From Paguma larvata (taxonomy: Eukaryota > Chordata > Mammalia > Carnivora > Viverridae): a stretch of DNA of 64,000 bases. Shown in pieces: positions 56,741-64,000 of this stretch; position 1 is the stretch's first letter, and each line of letters opens with the position of its first letter. The notes under the pieces were generated by a model that worked only from the letters and a program-made list of their open reading frames with translations, did not search any database and was not told the DNA's origin. The DNA lies in assembly GCA_030068075.1 (NCBI GenBank), contig CM057833.1, forward strand, positions 46,829,587 to 46,893,586, in the 5' to 3' direction. The position numbers were made by a program, and so were the translations under genes.

Positions 56741-57935
56741 GAAACATGCTTAGAGAGCCTGTCTCCATAAGGTCAAAATAACCAACCAGTTCATAGTCTC
56801 AATGAAAATAAATTGGTCCGGATGGTTTTGGAGTCCTAGAGACTCATGTGAACATTGGGAAGACACACAGATGAGGTTCAAGAACACAAGCACAGTGTTG
56901 GATGTGTTTTAGCAAGCAGGGTGGTAGCATCATGGGAAAATATTTCTCTTCCTGATACTATTACATATTATTTTGTTTAGAGCTACCTAGTGGATTAAGG
57001 AATAAAGTCAGAGATGTGGGATTTCAAATAGAAGAAGATAGTTGTCTACAGAGCTTAGACGTTTCTATCTTTGGTGAGCTATGTCCCAGCTTTTCATGTG
57101 ATAACTCTTCCTTTCTTGACAGCGCTAAGGCAACCTTGGTGGTTGTAGTTTGAACTAGTTAGTACTCCCTCCTCCTCCGTCTCTTTACTCAGCCCCACAT
57201 TTGGTAAGACACAGTGAGTAATTCAAGGTCTGACCTTGCCCTGGGCTAACAGTCTGGACGGGGAGGTAGAAATGGTGTGACCCAGAGATCGGTGCTTCAA
57301 CACCCAGGCCCCTCGCCACATACCTGCAGTTACTACCTTCTCACTCCTGTCTTCACGCCTCCTTTTGGGACCCGATACTATCTGTTGCCACTAATTTAGC
57401 CTGAGAGTTTCATTTCCTGCTACGTTTTGCTTTAGACCGCTTTGTTTTGTGGATCAAGAGGCTGGTAGTAGGTTAAGTGAAGCTAAATTTCTCAAAGAGC
57501 TAAGACACTGAGGTTGAGTTAGCATTTTCACATTCTTAGATCCTCTGTGGACAAAGAATTGAAAGAAACAGACATTTTAATATATCCCTTTCTGGCTTAA
57601 ACATAAATCAGAGAAACTATAAAACTGACCCATCTCTTGTTTTTCAGATAGACCACATGGTACGGGGCCATGCTGCCTTCCCTGAAGTACAAGCCAAGGC
57701 CACAGCCAGGTAAATGCTACCCCTGTTCCCTTGCAAGCTCCCATGGATTCCTGCACTGAGGGCATTCCCTTGAGGCATATGTGTGATTTTCAGTTCCTCT
57801 GGGCAATGAAGATGCCTGGCAGTGTTTGGTTGTAAGATGATCCAGGACCTACATGCCTTAATTTTCAAAATGGTCTAAGAGGACTCAAAGAAACTAGAGA
57901 TCCCCAAAGAATATGCCAGGAACTCTGGATGAGAG
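56741..57935. other. Unique non-coding sequence
   Basis: A weak antisense L2 trace lies near 57190-57275. Opposed ORFs at 57577-57868 have no domain. Confidence 0.4.
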
Positions 57936-57939
57936 ACTG

Positions 57940-58090
57940 TAATGTAGTAGAAGGAACATGGATTTAGGGATCAGAACTTCTTGGGCTCAAGTTCAACTCA
58001 GCTTTACTCCTAATTAGGTGTGTGACCGTGGGCAAGTTATTCAGTGTCTTTAAGCCTTTTTCTCTTCTTCTGTAAAACTGAAGATATTAA
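57940..58090 (+). repeat. MIR SINE 5' part
   Basis: 'agtagaaggaacatggattt', 'ttgggctcaagttcaactca', 'gtgtgaccgtgggcaagtta', 'cttcttctgtaaaactgaag'. Confidence 0.8.
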
Positions 58091-58094
58091 CTGA

Positions 58095-58625
58095 TACAAA
58101 TGATTTTCAGGAAATGTTGTTAGGTGAAGAAAGCAAAGGAGTGTTTAAAGTATACTTCTTTTTATGTAAAAGGAAGGTGACTATAAGAAACTATATGTGT
58201 ACTCACTTGTGGAAAAGAAATACAGGGAAGTTAAATCAGAAATTGGTGAAACTGGGGGAACCTGGATGGCTCAATCAGTTAGGTGTCTGACTTCGGCTCT
58301 GGTCATGATCTCATGGTTCATGGGTTTGAGCCCCGTGTTGGGCTCTGTGCTGACAGCTTGGAGCCTGGAGCCTGCTTTGGATTCTGTGTCTCCCCCTCTC
58401 TCTGCCACTCCTCTGCTCACACTCTGCCTGTCTCTGTCTCTCAAAAATAAATAAATGTTAAAAAAAAAACTGGTGAGACTGGTTACCTAGAGTTGGTGGG
58501 TAGGAATACGATGGAAATATGGGGAGAGAGAACAGGGTTATAGGTGGGAACGGTACTTTTCTGAGTATGTCTTTTGATATAACTCTAATTCTTAGAACCA
58601 TAATGATACTTCACGTGTCCCTGAA
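58095..58625 (+). mobile_element. Ancient L1M 3' region split by a SINE
   Basis: 'aggtgaagaaagcaaaggag', 'tatgtgtactcacttgtgga', 'gactggttacctagagttgg', 'tctgagtatgtcttttgata' are typical of old L1 3' UTRs. Confidence 0.65.
58256..58467 (+). mobile_element. Cat-type CAN-SINE, full length
   Basis: Head 'gggaacctggatggctcaat', body 'gacagcttggagcctggagc', CT-rich zone, 'aataaataaatg' tail. TSD 'aattggtgaaactgg' (58241-58255) and 'aactggtgagactgg' (58468-58482), two mismatches. Confidence 0.96.
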
Positions 58626-58630
58626 AATAG

Positions 58631-58710
58631 ATAGAAGGGAGGGAAAGAGGGAGGGAGGGAGGTTGATGAGATAAGTAGGTAAGGTAGGTAGATAGGTAGG
58701 TAGATACGAA
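58631..58710. repeat. GGGA and GGTA/GATA simple repeats
   Basis: A purine tract of ggga units (about 58635-58662) is followed by imperfect ggta/gata units (about 58672-58707). Confidence 0.9.
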
Positions 58711-59625
58711 TATATACATGTGTGGTGGGAATATGTCAAAATAAAATACAATTAGCAAAAAGGAAAATTATGTTTTAATGAATAACATAACCACACTAAG
58801 AAGAGTTTGGGAAAGAAAAGAACTAACCTAAGTAACTTTGAGAAAGAATGTTTTGATAGTGTAATGTATGGCTAAAGATAAAATAACTGTACTTGAGAAT
58901 TACAGTCTAATTCCTAAATTTGTTTTTTGTAAATGCGTGGATTAGCTCTTCTGAAAATCTGTCATGTGTATACTACAATTGAGCAAATAAATAAATATAT
59001 GGGAGATAATGGGAGCCAGGTTTCTCTTAAATAGGCAAAAGGGAAGGTTACCATGACCCCTATGGTAGTGGGTGGAAATAGGAGGTATTAGGATCAACTT
59101 GTGATTTCGTATGTATGGATGTGTGTAGGTATAGCTGTGTACGGGTAAAGCTATAGCTATAGAGAGAAATAAATCCAGTATATATATTCGTGTGTGAGTA
59201 CACATACATACATTCCCTGTGCTGTCTACTGAGAAGGCCTAGAAACAATGACCCCCCGGAGCAGTATGCACGGCTAGCACCAGTTCCTGGTTTTTAAATA
59301 CTGTTCTCTACTGAGAAGTAGGACTTTGAGAAATAGGGCCGATTCCAAGCCAAGGGCAGGGGACATACACACATGAACATTTTGTGATGCCAGAAAGTAA
59401 GGAACTGCTCAAAGAAGAATTGCCAAAGTGCAGGAGCCAGGGCTAAGAATCTCTCAGTGGCCTTTGGGGACAATTCGATCAACAGAATAAGGAATGATAG
59501 TATAAAATGACTCCCTGAGGCCATACCAGTAGAAGTAAATTATTGAAGAAATAAATGGGAAAGAAAAGACAGATCTCACTGTGCACTGCAAGGACCATGT
59601 GCTTGAAATTAATAAGTGTGGAGGA

Positions 59626-59850
59626 GGGGTGCCTGGGTGGCTCAGTCCGTTAAACGTCTGACTCTTGGTTTCAGTAGAGGTCATGATCTCACGAACCCAT
59701 GGTTCGTGGGTTAGAGCCCCACTTTGGGCTCCATGATGATAGTGTGTAGTCGGCTTGGGATTCTCTCTCTCCTTCTCTTTCCTCTCTCTCTGCCCCTCCC
59801 CATCTCATTCTCTCTTTCTCTGTCTCAAAATAAATACGTAGACTTAAAAA
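59626..59850 (+). mobile_element. CAN-SINE, full length
   Basis: Head 'ggggtgcctgggtggctcag', 'aacgtctgactcttggtttc', then 'gggattctctctctccttct' and a short A-rich tail. TSD 'aataagtgtggagga' (59611-59625) and 'aataaatgtggagga' (59851-59865), one mismatch. Confidence 0.95.
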
Positions 59851-60066
59851 AATAAATGTGGAGGAAATCATGGAACTAGAATATTATCGTTAGGCAAACA
59901 CCACCTGTTGCAAGCAAGAATTAGCAATGGATGCTGAAATTAGTGACTGAAAGTATGATGCAAAGAGGATATGTGCATAGTCCCGAAGTATCTCACTGCA
60001 AGACACTCATTAATATCAAAGGAAATAAAATAACTTCACAGTGGAGAGATCTGGCAGACAACACCT

Positions 60067-60205
60067 CTCATGGTTCGTGAGTTCGAGCCTCGCGTCGGAC
60101 TCTGCACTGCCAGTGCAGGGCCTTCTTGGGATTCTCTCTCTCTCCCATTCTCTCTGTCCCTCCCAACCCTCTCAAAATAAAGAAATAAACTTAAATAATA
60201 ATAAT
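60067..60205 (+). mobile_element. 5'-truncated CAN-SINE
   Basis: Begins inside the tRNA-like half ('ctcatggttcgtgagttcga'), continues 'gcctcgcgtcggactctgca', then a CT-rich zone and 'aataaagaaataaactt' tail. The first ~55 bp, with the A box, are missing. TSD not clear. Confidence 0.88.
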
Positions 60206-60424
60206 GTACTTATGTTAATTTCTTAGGTGATGAGTATAAGAAAAGTCTGTGTGCTATTTTTATAACTTTTCTCTAAGTCCAAAATTATTTCAAAATGAGA
60301 TCCAGTTATTATTTTTTAAATCGCTTATGACAATAATGCTGTTGGGCCTTTTAAAAAAAAAGTAATGTATTTTATAATATTAACAGAAAAACCCCAGGTA
60401 GCTAGTACATTGAAAATGAGAGAT

Positions 60425-60640
60425 AGTCTAAGGTAGAGGTTAATATCATAGACTTCGGAACCAAATTTCCTATGTCTCAGCTTCACCCCTTAGTAGCTAA
60501 GTGACCCCAGGCAATTTACCTAACCCCTTTGTGCCTTAGTACCTCACTGTAAAGGGAAATAGTAATAGTAAACACCTCATAAAGTTGAGAAAATTAAATG
60601 AATTTGAATGGTAGGTAGCATATGGTGACAATTAAGTGTC
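60425..60640 (+). repeat. MIR SINE relic
   Basis: 'gtctcagcttcaccccttag', 'agctaagtgaccccaggcaa', 'cctttgtgccttagtacctc', 'aaagttgagaaaattaaatg'. Confidence 0.8.
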
Positions 60641-60815
60641 AAGCTGTTCTGAGTTTTCAGGGAATGAAAGTAGTAGTGATAGAAGTTATCATTATGGTTG
60701 TTGTAGTTACATATACTAGACATTTCCATTCTCCGACGGGGCTTACATTCTAGTAGGGGAGGCTCCTGATCAGAGCAGAATGAGATGCATACTGTACTAG
60801 AATATAAGCTGTCTA

Positions 60816-61019
60816 GAGACGCCTGGATGGCTGTGTTGGTTGAGCGTCCAACTTCAGCTCAGGTCATGATCTTGTGGTTCATGAGTTTGAGCCCCACATT
60901 GGGCTCTCTGCTGTCAGCACAGAGCCCACTTGGGATCCTCGCTCTCCCTCTCTCTCTGTCCCTCTCCTGTTTGTGTGCTCTTTCTCTCTCTCTCAAAAAA
61001 ATAAATTAACTTTTTAAAA
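60816..61019 (+). mobile_element. Cat-type CAN-SINE
   Basis: Head 'gagacgcctggatggctgtg', 'tgagcgtccaacttcagctc', 'gctgtcagcacagagcccac', CT-rich zone, A-rich tail. Perfect 10-bp TSD 'aagctgtcta' at 60806-60815 and 61020-61029. An antisense L2 trace precedes it (60700-60775). Confidence 0.94.
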
Positions 61020-61245
61020 AAGCTGTCTATTGTCAGCGTGTAGAGAAGGAATGCCCCTGACAGAGAGTTTGAGAAAAGCTTCACAAGCTTTCCCTTCTAG
61101 GAATCTCTGGTTATGACACTCTTACCACTGAGAGCGATCACACCACATAACTTCATCAACTCACACTTTATGTGGGTTAGAGACCATGTAACCTAGAGCA
61201 AGGGTTCCTACCTTCAGATCATCAGTGAACCCCTTAAATGTATGC

Positions 61246-61392
61246 AGAGTTTTGTTGATTGTATACTTATGGGTATAATTCTGTGAAGAGAGAAAGTTAT
61301 GGCCTTTCTCTCTTCATAGAGAGTTTTGTTGATTGTATACCTATGGGTATAATTCTGTGAAGAGAGAAAGTTATGACCTTTCTGTCTTCATA
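61246..61392. repeat. 74-bp tandem duplication, two copies
   Basis: Copy 1 (61246-61319) and copy 2 (61320-61392) share 'agagttttgttgattgtata' and 'tgggtataattctgtgaaga'. About three mismatches (tactta/taccta, tggcc/tgacc, tctct/tctgt). Very recent by its identity. Confidence 0.96.
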
Positions 61393-61764
61393 ACTTTCAT
61401 CAGATTCTTGAAGGAATTCACCATTTATAAACCACGTACCCAAAGACAAGAACAGTGGATTTGGAGTTCAGAGATTTGGATTCAAATCCTAACTCCCAAC
61501 ATGCATCATCATATGAATTTGTTTCCCCATCAGAACATGTGGTAGTCACTGTGAGAGATCCAGCCCTGGGTACCTCTGAGAATTCATTTTGATTTTAATG
61601 AGGTAATGTATTTGGCAAGCTTTGTAAACCCTCCTATGACAATTTTGACAACCGCTTTTTCTACCACTATTACTAATGGGTATAAAAGAGGAGGATGTTT
61701 TGATGGTGGTGGTTGTAGGGTTAAACAGCAGATCAGTCATCCATAACCTGCTGACCTACTTGTG

Positions 61765-61930
61765 GAAAGTGTGGTAACGTAGCAAGAACACTGGGCTGAG
61801 AACTGGAGGTCTTGGATTCTTGTGCCATTTCTGCCATAGTTGTCACAGTGACTCAGTTTCCTCACCCATGAAACCACAGTAAAACTGCTCTGCTTACCTC
61901 ATTTTACAGATGTTACATGGATGAAAGTAG
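61765..61930 (+). repeat. MIR SINE relic
   Basis: 'agcaagaacactgggctgag', 'ggtcttggattcttgtgcca', 'gtgactcagtttcctcaccc', 'ttacctcattttacagatgt'. A possible MIR trace also lies at 61450-61530. Confidence 0.75.
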
Positions 61931-62161
61931 ATTGTGGAAATTCTAGTCTCTGAAGATCTTGACGCCAAATACAGACCCAAGGGATATGTAGATTTTGGAA
62001 TGAAACCTTCAAAATTTCCACAACTTTCCTCTGTGGATGAGCCTCCAGTGAATAGTTTTTATGGAGAAGAGGAAAAAGAGATTTATGGATTAGTGCTCAG
62101 ACTCAGAGAAACAACAGCAAAAGGTGGTCCAGAAACAGCAATTCATAGAATTCAGACCTAG
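61931..62161 (+). other. Open stretch, possible exon or pseudogene fragment
   Basis: 77 codons are open from just after a stop at 61928 to TAG at 62159. The reading is acidic, lysine- and proline-bearing and not low-complexity: 'EDLDAKYRPKGYVDFGMKPS' then 'KFPQLSSVDEPPVNSFYGEE'. It has no ATG start (the frame opens at a GTG). A possible acceptor 'ttctag' ends at 61946, but a pyrimidine tract is lacking. Possible donors ('cagtgaatag' near 62050, 'aaaggtggtcc' near 62120) are weak. It lies between a MIR and an L2 relic and matches no repeat I know. I do not recognise the protein. It could be a real exon, a 5'-truncated processed pseudogene piece, or chance. Confidence 0.25.
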
Positions 62162-62164
62162 AGT

Positions 62165-62745
62165 CAACTGGGTTTAAATCCTCTTTCCACATACTAGTCG
62201 ACTTTACACCACCTTCTTACTACCTCGTTGTATTTCTCCCCTTTTCTAGCTAAGGTTCTCCAAAGTGTTGCCTCCATTCTTGGTCACTATTTCCTCACTC
62301 TGTACTCATCCCTTGCCGACTTCAATTTGAATTCTGTCCCCATTGGCCCCTGAAACTGTTCATGGTAAAGTCCCCAGCGGCCTCTGTTGATGAGTCTATG
62401 GGGAGCATTCCAGTCCCCATCCTTGGGCCGTGAGCAGGTTGTGGCATCAGTGATCACACCTTCCTCTTCTTTATAACACTCTCTTTCCTTGGCTTTCTTT
62501 CTGGAATGTTACCTTCTCCCAGTTTTCTTCCTATATCTCTGGCTTGTCCTTCTGAGTCTCCTTTTCAAGTTCAGGACCATCACATCCAAGTTCATTACAG
62601 CTGGGTTCTGGCCCCTTGCCCTTCCCTCTTTGCCATTCTTCCATGATGCTCCCGTCTATACTCTTGGCTTCATTTCTTTCTCTACCTCAAATGTTACAAC
62701 CAGCTAGCTCGTATATTTAGCAGGTATTCAATAAACGTTGATTTT
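62165..62745 (+). mobile_element. L2 LINE relic, ORF2 segment and tail
   Basis: 'gtggcatcagtgatcacacc', 'ataacactctctttccttgg', 'ttcttcctatatctctggct', 'tgtccttctgagtctccttt' follow the L2 ORF2 coding order; the tail is 'gcaggtattcaataaacgtt'. The short ORF at 62489-62707 is a frame-shifted reading of it. Confidence 0.65.
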
Positions 62746-63420
62746 CTTTCCTTTCACTTTCCTTCTATTGTTTTGTAAAAGAAAGTGCATCTTTGTCTTA
62801 AAGATCTAGGAATAGAATATTCCAAGACTACAGAGGTCTTAGGAAGAAATAAGCATGACTTCATTAAAGTGAATTTGGCTGTTTGGAAAGGACAGCAAAT
62901 CCCTTGGAATCAGAAACCTTATGTCTCTTTCGGTGTGGCTTGAGGCTCTCTGAAAGTAGAGTGCCAGTCACCCCTGCCTTGGAGCTTAGCATTAGCAAAT
63001 CCTATTTGCAACTGTAGGAACAAGTGTTGATAAACAGATTTAGTATTTCATACTCTTGATTTGTCATAATCTTTTCAGACCCACCCCTGAAGAGTGATAT
63101 TTTGTGAGCTTATAAATCAAGTAAATAATACCTAGATGTGTTCATGCATGTAATTGGCAACCAGAGTCTCTCTCTAGGTGAGCCCAAGATTTCACTCTTT
63201 AGACAGAGATTGCCTTACATCGATCATGACTTTGGCTCTTTTTCTCTAACCTGCCCTTTATTGTATGAATTCTCTTAAAGGCCTTTAGTTCCTAGTGTCT
63301 CAGAATGAAGTCCTGTTGATAGCAGGATTTGGTGGGAAGGTGTTGGCACAAACCACCAGTGCTAGATTCAAGGGTGGCAGCAGAACCAAGGTGATGAGTA
63401 GTGAGTGTCTTATGAGCATT
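62746..63420. other. Unique non-coding sequence
   Basis: Nothing recognised. Confidence 0.4.
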
Positions 63421-63424
63421 TATA

Positions 63425-63930
63425 ACAGTGAACAAAGTTTTCTTAAAAAGTCCCTATTTTCATGAAATTACATATACACATACAAATTGTGTATGTAAAT
63501 AGAGAAAGAGCACACATTTGCACACCAGGAATTGATCATCTTTCTGAAGAAAAACAGAGATGAGGGGCTCCTGGGGGGCTTAGTCAGTTAAGCGTCGGAC
63601 TTCATCTCAGGTCATGATCTCGCGTTTTGTGAGTTTGACCCCTGTATCAGGCTCTGTGATGACAGCTCAGAGCATGGAGCCTTCTTCGGATTCTGTGTCT
63701 CCTTTCTCTGTGTCCATCCCTTGCTTGTGCTCTCTCTCCTTCAAAAAATAAATAAACTTAAAACAAACAAACAAACAAAAAAAGAAAAACAGTGATGAGT
63801 AAAGAGACAGAATGAGGAGTGTTGGGGTGATGGATGGGAACTCTTTCAGGTGAGGAAGCCAACTTTGATGGGGTGACACTTGAGTGGGACTCTGAATAAA
63901 AAGTGGAAACAAACCATGACTCCATGGGTT
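63425..63930 (-). mobile_element. L2 LINE relic split by a SINE
   Basis: Left: 'aacagtgaacaaagttttct' and 'aaaaagtccctattttcatg'; right: 'gaactctttcaggtgaggaa', 'gatggggtgacacttgagtg'. Reversed L2 order on both sides of the SINE. Confidence 0.65.
63565..63781 (+). mobile_element. Cat-type CAN-SINE, full length
   Basis: Head 'gggctcctggggggcttagt', 'aagcgtcggacttcatctca', body 'gacagctcagagcatggagc', CT-rich zone, then an 'aaac' repeat tail. TSD 'aagaaaaacagagatgag' (63547-63564) and 'aagaaaaacagtgatgag' (63782-63799), 18 bp with one mismatch. Confidence 0.96.
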
Positions 63931-64000
63931 ATATGGCAACAATAACGAAGTCAGTTTATCAGTACTTTTTTTCTACAGTTTCAGATAGCATTTGCTGATG

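Larger units (their letters stand above)
58715..60300 (+). mobile_element. Ancient L1M 3' end with two SINE insertions
   Basis: 'gatgccagaaagtaaggaac', 'aatatcaaaggaaataaaat', 'acagtggagagatctggcag' and, after the second SINE, 'tcttaggtgatgagtataag' to 'aaaattatttcaaaatgag'. Same L1M family as 1590-2576. Confidence 0.65.

Overview
This is mammalian nuclear DNA, almost entirely non-coding. The clearest clue to the source is about 21 copies of a tRNA-Lys-derived SINE. Most have the head 'ggcgcctgggtggctcagtcgg', the body 'ctcagagcctggagcctgc', a CT-rich stretch, and an 'aaataaataaa' tail. That is the carnivore CAN-SINE family in its cat-type (SINEC_Fc-like) form, so the source is very probably a feliform carnivore, most likely a felid. 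A few copies (about 2715, 11731, 36265, 48483) look like older carnivore subtypes. Family names here come from remembered consensus sequences; no repeat-masking was run.

I find no supportable intact gene: no multi-exon coding pattern, no tRNA or snRNA gene outside SINE heads, no CpG island, no CRISPR array and no prokaryotic-type operon. The ORFs are short and mostly lie in SINEs, LINEs or simple repeats. The window is best read as intergenic or deep-intronic DNA. The only weak coding candidate is a 77-codon open stretch at 61931-62161.

Layout. 1-16.5 kb: unique DNA with three old L1M 3' ends (1.6-2.6, 4.1-5.1, 15.9-16.4 kb), a short L1M piece at 6.7 kb, an L2 split by an L1M (14.2-15.6 kb), a cluster of SINEs, and a local duplication (10.05 and 12.28 kb). 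16.5-30.6 kb: SINE-poor unique DNA with MIR and L2 relics and only one recognisable SINE (20.7 kb). 30.6-32.7 kb: an L2 relic split by a 5'-truncated, relatively young carnivore L1. 33-37 kb: a 76-bp tandem duplication, an inverted SINE pair and a two-step SINE insertion into one MIR. 37-47.5 kb: mainly L2 and MIR relics, a near-intact SINE at 45.0 kb and a polypurine tract. 47.5-51.6 kb: SINEs and an older L1 that itself took a SINE and another L1 3' end. 51.6-58 kb: unique DNA, a (CA)22 microsatellite, MIR and L2. 58-64 kb: L1M 3' sequence with SINEs, a 74-bp tandem duplication, the candidate coding stretch and L2 relics.

The most informative content is the insertion history: nested elements with readable target-site duplications (TSDs), including two places where successive SINEs appear to have used the same target. 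I see no evidence for a new biological system.
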